Of a DNA stretch of 44,488 bases, positions 15,813 through 24,566 are shown piece after piece (positions within the stretch are counted from its first letter, which is position 1; each line of letters opens with the position of its first letter). The DNA comes from Acidobacterium sp. Lineage in GTDB: Bacteria > Acidobacteriota > Terriglobia > Terriglobales > Acidobacteriaceae. The position numbers and the translations under genes are program-made. The DNA lies in assembly GCA_003131625.1 (NCBI GenBank), contig PKVY01000019.1:1-44488 (forward strand). Reading direction: 5' to 3'. The notes beneath the pieces were generated by a model. It made no database searches and was not told the origin of the DNA. It was given only the letters and a program-made list of their open reading frames with translations.

Positions 15813-17246
15813 ATGCGGCTCGGAAACAGCACACGAGGAGGGTGCGTCAGCCAGACTGGCGCAAGGTCTATGCACGCTGCTTACGTGAGGCCCGACGGTC
15901 AACCTCGACGGACCGATCAGGAACGAGAGCCGTTGCCGCCTGGCGGATTGCCACTGGCATGCGCGCGCCGTTTCCTCCCCGGCCTTCTCACGTTTGCCCT
16001 TCTGACCTGGATTCCGACAGTCACCTGTTCCGCTCTCGCCGCGCCCGGCGCAGCCAGCCAGCACCCCCCAGCGGCACCCACCGGCCCGAACGGACTTCCG
16101 CAAAATTCGGCAAGCGCGCCGGCATCGGACCCGCATCTCCTGCTGGCCAGCGCGGACCACCCAGCCCCCGTCGATCCTGCGCACAGCCAGAAGACGGCTC
16201 GTCCCCGGCCACTGATCGAGCAGGTGCGGTTCAATCAACGGCCCATCTCCTTCGAGCAGGGGGTGACGGCCGGTCCAGGCGACGGCGATCTGGAGATTCA
16301 GTTCGCGCCTCCTGAAACTTCCGCTCCCGATCACCTGCGCTACCGGCTGCTCGGTTTGAATTCAGCGTGGACCGAAGCAGGGAAAGAGCGCGAGGCCATC
16401 TACTACAAGCTGCCTCCAGGCGATTACCTGTTCGAGTACGAAGCCACAGAAAGCGGCAGCGTGCGAGGCCTGGGGATGGCCAGCCTGCAGGTCGCCGTGA
16501 TTCCGCCCTATTGGCAAACGGGATGGTTCCGTGGCATGTGCGGGGCTCTCCTGGTGATCCTGGGCTTCACTCTCTACCAGCTGCGCGTTCGCTACCTGGT
16601 CGCGCATGCCCACAAACTCCAGGAGCAGGTGAACCAGGGCCAGGCGGAACTACAGCTCGCCGTCAAGGTCGCCAACGACGCGCATCGTGTCGCAAAGGAG
16701 CAGGCCCGGAAGGACAGCCTGACCGATCTGTGGAATCGCAAGACGATTTTCGAGATGCTGGAGAAGGAGATTTCCCGGGCGCAGCGCGATCACATGCCGA
16801 TCGCGGTGGTGATGATCGACCTGGATCACTTCAAGCTGGTCAACGACACGTACGGCCATCTGACCGGGGATGCGGTGCTCCAGGAAGCGGCGAAGCGCCT
16901 CGCAGACCTGATGCGCCCTTATGATTTTGTCGGCCGTTATGGCGGCGAGGAGTTCCTGATCGTCCTTCCGGGTTGCTCCAGGACGAATGGCGTGCATCGC
17001 GCGGAGGATTTCCGGCGCGCCATCGCGGACACGCCGGTTGCCACGGCTTGCGGCCCGCTGAGCCTCACCTGCAGTCTCGGTGTGGCCTCGCATGACGAAG
17101 CGATGCCGGCCGAAGAGCTGATTAACCTGGCGGACGAGGCCCTGTATCGCGCAAAGCGGTTGGGCCGTAACTGCGTGAGCGCGGGCGCCTGGAAAGATGC
17201 TGAGGACGTGCCCAGCATGGCCGACCAGGGTCACGGCGTTAACTAA
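15813..17246 (+). CDS. Membrane diguanylate cyclase with periplasmic Y_Y_Y-type domain
   Basis: Makes cyclic di-GMP from two GTP. Layout: an N-terminal hydrophobic segment (about 53-77), a Pro/Ala-rich linker, a periplasmic beta-sandwich like the Y_Y_Y domain (about 130-235; LRYRLLGLNSAWTEAG, LPPGDYLFEYEA), a transmembrane helix (about 245-262), a coiled-coil linker, then a GGDEF domain. The active-site signature is GGEEF (377-381). An intact inhibitory I-site, RPYD, sits five residues ahead, so product feedback is expected. The large propeller that usually precedes Y_Y_Y in hybrid sensors is absent. An ATG 57 bases downstream (15870) is an alternative start. Confidence 0.9.
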   Translation: MRLGNSTRGGCVSQTGARSMHAAYVRPDGQPRRTDQEREPLPPGGLPLACARRFLPGLLTFALLTWIPTVTCSALAAPGAASQHPPAAPTGPNGLPQNSASAPASDPHLLLASADHPAPVDPAHSQKTARPRPLIEQVRFNQRPISFEQGVTAGPGDGDLEIQFAPPETSAPDHLRYRLLGLNSAWTEAGKEREAIYYKLPPGDYLFEYEATESGSVRGLGMASLQVAVIPPYWQTGWFRGMCGALLVILGFTLYQLRVRYLVAHAHKLQEQVNQGQAELQLAVKVANDAHRVAKEQARKDSLTDLWNRKTIFEMLEKEISRAQRDHMPIAVVMIDLDHFKLVNDTYGHLTGDAVLQEAAKRLADLMRPYDFVGRYGGEEFLIVLPGCSRTNGVHRAEDFRRAIADTPVATACGPLSLTCSLGVASHDEAMPAEELINLADEALYRAKRLGRNCVSAGAWKDAEDVPSMADQGHGVN

Positions 17247-17282
17247 AGATCGCCTGACAACATCGTTGGTTCGCGGCCCGAG

Positions 17283-17313
17283 CGAGATAAGACGCCGGGC
17301 GCGCCTTATCTCG
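17283..17313. terminator. Hairpin between convergent genes
   Basis: CGAGATAAG pairs perfectly with CTTATCTCG around a GC-rich inner loop that adds three more pairs. It lies between the diguanylate cyclase stop and the convergent secreted-protein stop. There is no U tract, so termination is plausible but not certain. Confidence 0.5.
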
Positions 17314-17338
17314 TCTCCTGCCTAGAAAGGTCTGCGCC

Positions 17339-17797
17339 CTAGCGGGGGTGTCCTCCGCGCGCACCGCCGCCACGATAGCCGGGGAGAGCATGTTCGCCGC
17401 CAGCATCATGGCCGGGGTTGCCGACGTGGCCTCGTCCGTCCCGCGCCTCGTTGCCCTGAAAGTGGTAAAACGGCCTGGCCCCGCGGCCTGGCAACGGTCC
17501 GTTGTATCCGTGGTGAGGATCATAGCGGTTGTCGACGTGGCCGTAGAAGCCGCGAGGACCGCGGAACCAGGGGCCGGCGCCGAGGAACACTCCGCCCGCA
17601 AACCAGTCGGGTCCGTAGTAGCCGTAGGGCGCGCAGTCATACGGAGCGTAGTCGAAGTAGCCGTAGGGACAAACGGGGGGAACCCCGATGTCGACGCCGA
17701 CGGAAACCTGGGCCGGCGCATGCGCCGGCGCGACGAGGGCACAGCTGAGCAGCAGAATTGCCGGGGCGACGAAAGCAAGGGCTCTGAATTTGAACAT
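17339..17797 (-). CDS. Secreted Gly/Tyr/His/Pro-rich protein
   Basis: A 152-residue protein. A signal peptide (about 1-28, ending near APAHA) is followed by a low-complexity region rich in Gly, Tyr, Pro, His, Asp and Arg, with YGYFDY, YGYYGPDW, GPRGFYGH and a closing GYRGGGARGGHPR. The ATG at 17795-17797 has AAGGAGA upstream. Such proteins are frequent in acidobacteria and often annotated as YXWGXW-like or hypothetical. It lies downstream of the Sel1-CHAT gene on the same strand, 133 bases away; any functional link is unknown. Confidence 0.72.
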   Translation of the reverse strand: MFKFRALAFVAPAILLLSCALVAPAHAPAQVSVGVDIGVPPVCPYGYFDYAPYDCAPYGYYGPDWFAGGVFLGAGPWFRGPRGFYGHVDNRYDPHHGYNGPLPGRGARPFYHFQGNEARDGRGHVGNPGHDAGGEHALPGYRGGGARGGHPR

Positions 17798-17930
17798 GGT
17801 GTCTCCTTGGTGGTTCAGAGGCGCAGGGTGAGCGGGGAGTTGTATCTCCGGTGCACGTTGCGGCCCGGAACATCGATGCGCGCATTTTACGCCGATCGGT
17901 TCGCGCGGAGGTAAGAGGCGCCTGCCTGCT

Positions 17931-20900
17931 CTAGTGATGGACTTCGAGGAACGGGTCCGCGTACAGGACGTACGCCAGCGCGGTTGGGTCGTGGGTGTCG
18001 TCGAAAGTGCGCTGCCTTGTTTGGCGAACGACTTCGGCGACCGGCGCGGATGCATTCTCCAGCAGAATCTTGTAGAAATTCGCGGCAAAGACGCCCGCCA
18101 CCTGGTCCGACACGGGCCACAGTGCGCCCAGGTATCCGCTGGCTCCGGTATCGAGCAGCGCCGGCGCCCAGCCATCCAGCGCACCGACGGCCTGGCGCGC
18201 CTGGCCGACCTCGCACGCGTTGAAGAAGTAGAAGGGATGCGTGCGGCTCGCGTTCACCAGCGACTTCCAGGTGGCTGGGGCCAGCTCGCTGTCTTCGAGC
18301 AGGATGGCGAACTGCGGCCCACCGGCCTCATCGCGAACCGCCCCGTGACCCGCAAAGTGGACGATGCCGTCGGGAAGATTCGAGGCCAGCGCCCGCACAT
18401 CGCTGTAGTCGCCCTTTACGTTCTCAAATCCGTCATGGTTCCGGAGCGAATCGGCTTCCTGTTGCGCCGCGTCCAGCGCCATGGATCCCGCGTAATGCGG
18501 AGCAATCACGACCAGCTTCTGAAGCTGCAATGACTGGGGAGGCCGGGGCAGGCCGGTGGTGCCTAACTGCCAGCGCGCGACGCGGGCGGTCAGTCCCAGG
18601 AATTCCTGCCGATCCTGCCCGCCGGTCCGGGCCGGTCGCATCAGCTCCCACGGCAGCATGGGATCGTCGCTCAGCACCTGCACGGAACGCAGCTCGATGC
18701 CCGCATCGCGCAGCTGCCAGTAGAGCTGCTTGAACTCCGGCGGAGTGAAGCGGTCGTAGAGGTCGGCCCCGAAGCCGCGCGCGAGGTCTTCTGCCTGCTG
18801 CGCCGAGGGAGCCTCTCCCTCGACAGTGACGCCGCGGCCGTGGCGCGCCAGTTCCGCCAGCTTCGTGGCGATGTAGGCGCGCATCTCCGCGGCTTTCGGC
18901 AGTACCGCTTCCACGGGCGATGCGTAGCGCGTCACGAAGGTGAGGTGCAGGGTGTCGTCGCTGCGACTTTCGATGACGGTCAGATCGGGCGCCGCCATCT
19001 GGGGCTCGAGCGTGATGCCCGCGCTCTTTGCAGCCGGGCTCAAAGCTCGATGGACGGGTTGCGGTCCGCCGGTGGCAACCGTCGGAACCGCGGCCGGAGC
19101 GCCTCCGAAGACGTCTGGCACCACGCGGATGTCGCGCTCCACGCGTGCCAGAAAGCCGTGGTTGTACCAGAAGGTCGCCATCAGCATAGCCGGCTTATCG
19201 GAGGCGATGGCCGTATTCGCGCGCAGATGAAACTGTGCGACGGTGGAATCCTGGCCCTTGGTCAGTTCGATTTGCCCGATGTTCGATCCGCCGACGAATT
19301 CCATGCTCGGCGCGGTCAGATTCACTTCGAGATCGATGGAGGTCATCCCGGGAGGCATCGGAATCACGAGCTTTCCGTTCTCCTGCTGCCCGCTCATGAT
19401 GCGTGTCTCGGGAGAAAGCTGTTCGCCGGTCAGCGACACCTGGACGGCAAACTCCTGCGCGGGATGCACGGTATCCGGAGCTTCGATGTTGGGATAGCGC
19501 TCTTCGACGGTCGGTTGTGGGGCTGCGGCGGCGGTAGCAACTCTCTTCGGCGCAGCGCCCGCAGCCATGCTGGCTGCTCCGTAGCTACCCGAGCGCACGC
19601 CAGCCTCCAGTTTCGGCATTTCAAGCTTCGGCGGCTCCACAGGGAGCTGTGCCAGCCGCGCTTCGGCCACCTTATCTCCCGCAGCTGCTGCTTTGCCATA
19701 CCACTGACGCGCGTTGAACAGGTCCTTCCGGACTCCGTTGCCGGCCTGGTAACGCTCGCCCAGCAATCGTGCCGCCTTGCCGAATCGAACCTTATCCAGC
19801 GCTGAGAGGCGCTCAATCTGGCTGTCTGTCGGCCCAAACAAGATGGGCGGCTCACGCACCCACCGATCGGTCATGTTCTTTCTCAGATAATCCGTTGCCG
19901 CGTCCGCATCGAAGGGCACGGCTGTTCCCTCGGCGTAGAGCAGGCCGAGCATGATCGAACTGCTGACGTCGCCGGCATCCGCCGCGTCCCCGTAAAGTTT
20001 GATGGCCTTCGTGACGTTTTTAGCCGCTCCCAGGCCGTTGAAGTAGTCCTCCGCCAGCATTCCTTTCACGGCCCAATAGGATCCGGGGTCATCCAACTCC
20101 GTTTCGGCGGGATCGCCGACGGCCTTGATCAGCTGTTCCGCATTGGCTACGCTGCGCGGCACGCCTGTGCCCAGCGCGTAGCGTTTGGCCAACGCGACCG
20201 CGCCATCGGGTGTCCCCAGCGTCGCCAGCAGGGTCTCCACTGGAATGGCTTTTCCCACCGCGTCGCCGTCTCGCTTCTCGTAAACCGCGGCCACCGCCTG
20301 CAGGGCCTGGATCAGCGCGGCATGCTGCTCGTACGTCAACGGCTGTTTGTCCGGCCCGAACGCGTCGCGCTTCGCAGCCAGATCCTTCAGCAGGGCAAAA
20401 GCCTGCTCGGGTCCCTGATGCGCGCTGTCCAGGGTCAAGGCGAGGGCAGCCTGAGCCAATACGCCGTCCGCATCGCCCAAAATAGTGCCGCGTTTGTACC
20501 ATGAATCGGCTGCGTCCGTATCGCGCGGGACTCCATCGCCCGCTTCATAGCGCTTGCCCATGGCAATCGCCTGCACGGCCAGTTCGTGCAGCAACTCATA
20601 GCGGGCATCGGAGGGTTGCAGATCGTGGACCGCTTCATTCAGCAAGTCACCGCATCCCGGCACATCCCTGGGTATTCCGATTCCCTGGCAAGTCATTTCG
20701 GCCAGAGCCAGCGTGCCGCCTGTGCTTTTGGCGGCCCGCGCTTTCCTGTACCAAAAGAGGGCCTGCGCAGTATCGGCGGGACCGCCGTCACCCTGTGCAT
20801 AGAATGAGCCCACCTGCGCCATGGCGTCGGGCACACCCGCCAGTGCCGCCTCTTCAAACCACTGCAGCGCCCGTTCCCGATCCACCGGCGCTTGCCAGGT

Positions 20901-21140
20901 TCCGGATTTGTACATGATGCCCAGCTCGTACCAGGCCTTGGCATCGCCGTGATTGGCGGATTCGAGCGTGTGGAACAGGTCGACTTCGGAGCGCCCATTC
21001 CGGAGCGGATCCTGCACCGACGAATCCGGCTCCGTCGGCAAACCTGGCAAACCTTGCTGTGCGGCGGCTGCGACGCTTCCACCAACCGCCGTCAGCAGCA
21101 CAAGGTTCGCGATCAGAATGCGATGCGCCTTACCGTCCAC
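17931..21140 (-). CDS. Exported Sel1-repeat protein with C-terminal CHAT (caspase-like) domain
   Basis: A 1069-residue protein. Residues 1-28 are a signal peptide. About 65-500 hold a chain of Sel1/TPR-like repeats (AKAWYELGIMYKSGT, AMAQVGSFYAQGDGG, AIAMGKRYEAGDGVPRD, SIMLGLLYAEGTAV, KAARLLGERYQAGNGVRKD). A beta-rich middle section follows (about 545-690), then a CHAT domain (about 750-1069). The protease dyad of clan CD is visible: His932 in VHFAGHG and Cys976 in FNACEVGQA. The closing ALAYVLYADP is also typical. Other CHAT proteins are scaffold-activated proteases; here the repeats would bind the partner (inference). It is unusual in being exported. It may instead be an inner-membrane-anchored protein. 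Confidence 0.85.
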   Translation of the reverse strand: MDGKAHRILIANLVLLTAVGGSVAAAAQQGLPGLPTEPDSSVQDPLRNGRSEVDLFHTLESANHGDAKAWYELGIMYKSGTWQAPVDRERALQWFEEAALAGVPDAMAQVGSFYAQGDGGPADTAQALFWYRKARAAKSTGGTLALAEMTCQGIGIPRDVPGCGDLLNEAVHDLQPSDARYELLHELAVQAIAMGKRYEAGDGVPRDTDAADSWYKRGTILGDADGVLAQAALALTLDSAHQGPEQAFALLKDLAAKRDAFGPDKQPLTYEQHAALIQALQAVAAVYEKRDGDAVGKAIPVETLLATLGTPDGAVALAKRYALGTGVPRSVANAEQLIKAVGDPAETELDDPGSYWAVKGMLAEDYFNGLGAAKNVTKAIKLYGDAADAGDVSSSIMLGLLYAEGTAVPFDADAATDYLRKNMTDRWVREPPILFGPTDSQIERLSALDKVRFGKAARLLGERYQAGNGVRKDLFNARQWYGKAAAAGDKVAEARLAQLPVEPPKLEMPKLEAGVRSGSYGAASMAAGAAPKRVATAAAAPQPTVEERYPNIEAPDTVHPAQEFAVQVSLTGEQLSPETRIMSGQQENGKLVIPMPPGMTSIDLEVNLTAPSMEFVGGSNIGQIELTKGQDSTVAQFHLRANTAIASDKPAMLMATFWYNHGFLARVERDIRVVPDVFGGAPAAVPTVATGGPQPVHRALSPAAKSAGITLEPQMAAPDLTVIESRSDDTLHLTFVTRYASPVEAVLPKAAEMRAYIATKLAELARHGRGVTVEGEAPSAQQAEDLARGFGADLYDRFTPPEFKQLYWQLRDAGIELRSVQVLSDDPMLPWELMRPARTGGQDRQEFLGLTARVARWQLGTTGLPRPPQSLQLQKLVVIAPHYAGSMALDAAQQEADSLRNHDGFENVKGDYSDVRALASNLPDGIVHFAGHGAVRDEAGGPQFAILLEDSELAPATWKSLVNASRTHPFYFFNACEVGQARQAVGALDGWAPALLDTGASGYLGALWPVSDQVAGVFAANFYKILLENASAPVAEVVRQTRQRTFDDTHDPTALAYVLYADPFLEVHH

Positions 21141-21447
21141 GTTGCTCCGTCTTCACCGCAGGCCGGGGGATGCCGTTGCGATGACAGCTTCTCCGGATCG
21201 TAGGTCGAGAAATTCCGGGCTGAGTATCCCACAGGAGAGGGACCTGCGTCACGTTCTGGGCGAAATGGCACGCCACGCCACGCCGGTTCGGCAGAACCGG
21301 CCTTCATCGAACCGGCGTTTGCGGCAGAGGCCTTCCCCCCATTAGCATTTCCTTTGAGGCAGCTCGCCTTGACTCGGCCCCGGAACAACACAAGTCCCCT
21401 GTGCTCTCATCTGAATCCATGTCTGCCTACATCCAAAAGGAGAACGC
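21141..21447. other. Divergent intergenic region upstream of the ferritin-like gene
   Basis: No convincing gene. It contains a perfect 8-bp inverted repeat, GCCGGTTC-GGCA-GAACCGGC (21282-21301), without a U tract, which could be an operator or RNA hairpin. Promoters for the CHAT gene (minus) and the ferritin-like gene (plus) should lie here. Confidence 0.5.
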
Positions 21448-21927
21448 ATGCCCGACAAAAATGCCGCCAAGCCCCATGACAAAGCCGTTCAGGAACTGAT
21501 CGACGCGCTCAACGAAGATCTGGCCCGCGAATACCAGGCCATCATCGCCTACACCGTCTACAGCAACGTGCTGTCGGGAGCGCAGTGGATGAATATCGCC
21601 GCCGAGCTGAAAGTGCACGCCACCGAAGAGCTGCAGCACGCCATGATCCTTGCCGATCAGATCGACTATCTGGGCGGCATGCCCACCGCCACGCCCAAGC
21701 TGGTGAAGCTCTCGAAGAAAGCCGAAGACATGCTCCGCTTCGATCTCGACAACGAAAACGAGACCATCCGCAATTATCGGCAGCGGGTGAAGCAGGCGGA
21801 AGCGGTGGGGCACTACGCTCTGGCCGAGCAGCTGCGCCATGTCATCACCCAGGAGCAGGATCACCAGCATTCGCTGGCAACCGCCCTGGGCATCGATGTG
21901 CCGAAGGTGCTCGATCTGGGAGCCTGA
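21448..21927 (+). CDS. Ferritin-like diiron protein (bacterioferritin type)
   Basis: A 159-residue four-helix bundle. The ferroxidase ligands follow the bacterioferritin pattern: Glu28 in LAREYQA, Glu61 and His64 in TEELQHA, a glutamate in the DNENETIRNY helix and the final ExxH in ITQEQDHQH. Predicted to oxidise and store iron or protect against peroxide in the cytoplasm. A good AAAAGGAGA site precedes the ATG. The heme methionine of classical bacterioferritin is not obvious, so the protein may not bind heme. A hairpin at 21952 probably ends the transcript. Confidence 0.88.
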   Translation: MPDKNAAKPHDKAVQELIDALNEDLAREYQAIIAYTVYSNVLSGAQWMNIAAELKVHATEELQHAMILADQIDYLGGMPTATPKLVKLSKKAEDMLRFDLDNENETIRNYRQRVKQAEAVGHYALAEQLRHVITQEQDHQHSLATALGIDVPKVLDLGA

Positions 21928-21951
21928 CGCTCAGCCCGATGAGCGGCGTCG

Positions 21952-21977
21952 GCGGGTGAAGCTCGCGCCTCACCCGC
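21952..21977 (+). terminator. Hairpin downstream of the ferritin-like gene
   Basis: GCGGGTGA and TCACCCGC form a perfect 8-bp stem with a 10-base loop, 25 bases after the stop. No U tract follows, so it is a weak terminator candidate. Confidence 0.45.
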
Positions 21978-21989
21978 ATGGCCGATGGT

Positions 21990-22152
21990 CTACGGCTTGA
22001 TCGAATACGTAATGGTGACGGTCGTCTCCACCTCGACCGGCTCACCGTTCAGCAGGAAGGGCTGCCACTGCCGCACAGCCTCCAGAGCGCTGGCGGCGTA
22101 CTCCTCGCACAGGCTCTTGAATCGGATTGCCCCCGACGCGGGTGATCGCGCG
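21990..22152 (-). pseudogene. Remnant of a TonB C-terminal domain
   Basis: Just downstream of the aldolase stop and in another frame, about 45 residues read ASALEAVRQWQPFLLNGEPV followed by EVETTVTITY and a stop. This is the closing strand-helix pattern of energy-transducer TonB proteins (alpha helix with AV..W, then the LLNG.PVEV and TVTITY strands). The rest of TonB, including the membrane anchor and Pro-rich spacer, is absent because the aldolase gene takes its place. It is therefore likely a 3' relic of a deleted or rearranged tonB gene. Confidence 0.6.
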
Positions 22153-22863
22153 TTACACCGAGTTTTGCAGATATCTCTCCCGGGCGCGACGCAGAAGCCG
22201 CTCCCGGTCTTCCTCGATCGGGTTCCAGGAGCCAAGCTGCCAGGTCGCGAGGCGAATCTGGGCGACGTGCTCCAGAGTCTCCATCTTGCAGAAGGCGTCG
22301 AACAGCGTGGTCCCGCACGTGACCGCACCGTGGTTCGCGAGCAGCACAGCGTCATAGGCGGGGATGAAAGGACCCAGGCTGTCAGCCACTTCATCAGTGC
22401 CGGTGGTCGCGTAGGGCGCGAGCGGGACGGGTCCGAGGGTCATGGCCGCTTCCTGGCAGAGGATCTCGTCGAGAGCGCGGCCCGCACACGCAAATGCCGT
22501 GGCGATCGGCGGATGGGCATGGATGACAGCGTTCACGTCTTCGCGCCGGCGGTAAAAGGCAAGATGCATGCCAAGTTCGCTCGTAGCGTTCCGCGCCCCT
22601 TCGATCTGGTGGCCCTCCAGGTCGACCACGACGATGTCCGCGCGGCGCAGCAGATATTTGCTGGCGCCGGTCGGGGTCACCAGCAAAGTGCGTTCGTCCA
22701 GACGCACGGAGAGATTGCCCGAGGTGGCGGGCGCGTAGCCCAGGCGGTAGAGCCGCCTTGCGGTAGTGCACAAGTCTCTCCGGAGCTCGTCTTCCGTTCT
22801 CTGCTGGCTGGGTGTTGACACTGTGTTTCTCCACTCGACTTGCATGGTGTTCGTCTCGCACAT
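22153..22863 (-). CDS. Class II aldolase (fuculose-phosphate aldolase-like)
   Basis: A 236-residue zinc aldolase-type protein. Ligand positions are present: Glu96 in SELGMH, His115 and His117 in IHAHPP, and His178 in LLANHGAV. Also seen are the phosphate-binding SGNLSVR (48-54) and TGASKY (66-70). Substrate is not clear from sequence; related enzymes act on fuculose-1-phosphate, ribulose-phosphate epimers or methylthioribulose-phosphate. The ATG (22861-22863) shares one base with the TGA of the radical SAM gene (TGATG), so both are translated together. A second ATG is 18 bases downstream. Confidence 0.85.
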   Translation of the reverse strand: MCETNTMQVEWRNTVSTPSQQRTEDELRRDLCTTARRLYRLGYAPATSGNLSVRLDERTLLVTPTGASKYLLRRADIVVVDLEGHQIEGARNATSELGMHLAFYRRREDVNAVIHAHPPIATAFACAGRALDEILCQEAAMTLGPVPLAPYATTGTDEVADSLGPFIPAYDAVLLANHGAVTCGTTLFDAFCKMETLEHVAQIRLATWQLGSWNPIEEDRERLLRRARERYLQNSV

Positions 22864-23894
22864 CAGGGTTCCAGGATATTGAATGGCGAGGGCAGGGGCA
22901 GCGGTCCTGGCCGGAGCACAAGACTGCCGCGCAGGCGTTTCCAGCGCCTCCCAAGGTGATCGGACGCCAAAAAGACGTGACCGGCGGTGAGGCCCCCCGC
23001 GAGCCGGTGATGGCCGACTGCGGCGAGGGCCATCGAGGCAATGCAACCGCACTGGGCGCAATCAGGGTCGCCGCCGAACTGACACGGAGTGATGCGCGTC
23101 TGCAGGTCGGCGGTGATCGTCTGGGTCGTGCGCGCAAAAATGCACTCTCCAGGATTTGCAGGCGGATGCTCCAGTTCGCGCAAAACAGCTTCCGGCATAT
23201 CGAGAAAAGGGTACTGCGGACTCAGTCGCCGAATTGTGTCGATCGCCACAGTTCTTTGGTGCGGGGTGAGAATCTCGGGGTCGCTGGCCCCGCGTTGGGG
23301 CGTGAACAGGCTGAACCACACCTTGGCAATCTCGGGACGGGCGCTCCAGAAACGCAGGAATTCCTCCAGGTAGCCCGGACGCTCCGCGATTTGGGAAGTG
23401 ATCGTGCAATGAATCGTGACCCGCGCGCCCCGGATGTTGTTGAGGATGCGCTCATACGTGGCGGGCTTGCGCCGAGCGTCGTGTTCGGGCTGCAGGCCGT
23501 CGATCGAGACCACGACGTTCAGCTTCCGGAACTCCGACCATCTGGCTGGAATGGTGCGAAAGGCGCTCGTAACTACCTGGGTGTGGATGCCCCGTTGTTC
23601 GATTTGCGGAAGCAGTTGCTCCAGCTCGCGGTAACGAACCAGAGGATCGCCGCCGACGAGGGAGACGTGGAGCGGTTTGTGCTCGTCGAGCAGGGCAAGG
23701 ACGCGCGCGATGAGCTCGTTGCCGCGGAAGTCGGAGAGTTGGCGCAGCTCCCCTGCGCCGCCCAGGTGTGCCGCGTCGAACGCGTAGCATCCCGGACACC
23801 GCAGAGGACATTCCTTGGTGATCTCGATCGAAAGCGACGGGGCACGGCCCGCCAGAATTCTGGCCCAGGCGTGCAGTACTTCAGACTTCTTCAT
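22863..23894 (-). CDS. Radical SAM protein with auxiliary Fe-S (SPASM-like) C-terminus
   Basis: A 343-residue protein. Cys29, Cys33 and Cys36 form the CxxxCxxC motif for the SAM-binding 4Fe-4S cluster. The strand motifs VSLVGGDPL and VVSIDGL fit the radical SAM barrel. Around residues 258-295 there is a second cysteine set (ECIFARTT, ITPCQFGGDPDCAQCGC) typical of SPASM or twitch auxiliary clusters. A GGAGAG site precedes the ATG. No precursor peptide gene is recognised nearby, so peptide modification is unproven. It is coupled to a class II aldolase and preceded by a membrane protein gene 96 bases away. The substrate is unknown. Confidence 0.85.
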   Translation of the reverse strand: MKKSEVLHAWARILAGRAPSLSIEITKECPLRCPGCYAFDAAHLGGAGELRQLSDFRGNELIARVLALLDEHKPLHVSLVGGDPLVRYRELEQLLPQIEQRGIHTQVVTSAFRTIPARWSEFRKLNVVVSIDGLQPEHDARRKPATYERILNNIRGARVTIHCTITSQIAERPGYLEEFLRFWSARPEIAKVWFSLFTPQRGASDPEILTPHQRTVAIDTIRRLSPQYPFLDMPEAVLRELEHPPANPGECIFARTTQTITADLQTRITPCQFGGDPDCAQCGCIASMALAAVGHHRLAGGLTAGHVFLASDHLGRRWKRLRGSLVLRPGPLPLPSPFNILEP

Positions 23895-23990
23895 AGACTC
23901 TCCGCAACTGCCGTGAACGGACTGACGTCAGGGGAATTGTGGATGACGCTTAGAGCGCCACCAAAATGACGTGAACGCGGTGGTACGGAA

Positions 23991-24386
23991 TTAGATTCGC
24001 AGACGAGTGAGGAATGCCCCGGTCGATCGATTGTTATGACGGTCGAGAGGCGCGGCCGTGAGCCCGGCGGCCCGGAGCAGGTTGGGGAAACCGTCGCACA
24101 GACGCGGGATTTGGAATAAGCGCTGGAGGGCCAGGAGAAGCCGAATTCCCAGGCGGCAATGCTGGGCGCGCAGAAGAACGAGACAAAGGCAGCTGACCGC
24201 GACGAAGAGGCCGAGTTCGAAATCCTGACCACCCTGGAGAAAGTGATCCCAGGTCCAGAGGTGTTGCGTGAGGGGCATCGTGACCAGCTCGATGGCCGCT
24301 ACTGTAAGAAGCAGGCGGCTGAGCCAGGCGCAAACCTGAGTGCCATTCGCGAACGCGAATTGACCAGGCCGCATCGAGATCGCCAT
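23991..24386 (-). CDS. Membrane protein upstream of the radical SAM gene
   Basis: A 131-residue protein with hydrophobic segments near 22-36, 54-75 and 78-95. Family not recognised. It lies 96 bases before the radical SAM gene on the same strand and may belong to the same operon. Start chosen at the ATG 24384-24386; a nearby in-frame ATG 12 bases downstream is an alternative. Confidence 0.6.
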   Translation of the reverse strand: MAISMRPGQFAFANGTQVCAWLSRLLLTVAAIELVTMPLTQHLWTWDHFLQGGQDFELGLFVAVSCLCLVLLRAQHCRLGIRLLLALQRLFQIPRLCDGFPNLLRAAGLTAAPLDRHNNRSTGAFLTRLRI

Positions 24387-24566
24387 GGAATTCAAAATGC
24401 CTCGCGCTGATTCGATTCTACATGCCATCCTGCCCAAACATATCCGCCGCAAAGTTCTGTCCCGAAGGGAGTAGAATTCAGGCCGCCACGCGTTTCCGGA
24501 GGAGCAGGCACCTGAGGCCCCGGCCCCGCGACGCCGGATCTCGCACGAGGCGCAAGGAGGTGTGGT

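Noticed and set aside
24440-24566. Riboswitch or attenuator before the sugar-binding lipoprotein
   Set aside because: Only scattered short inverted repeats; nothing matching a known class.
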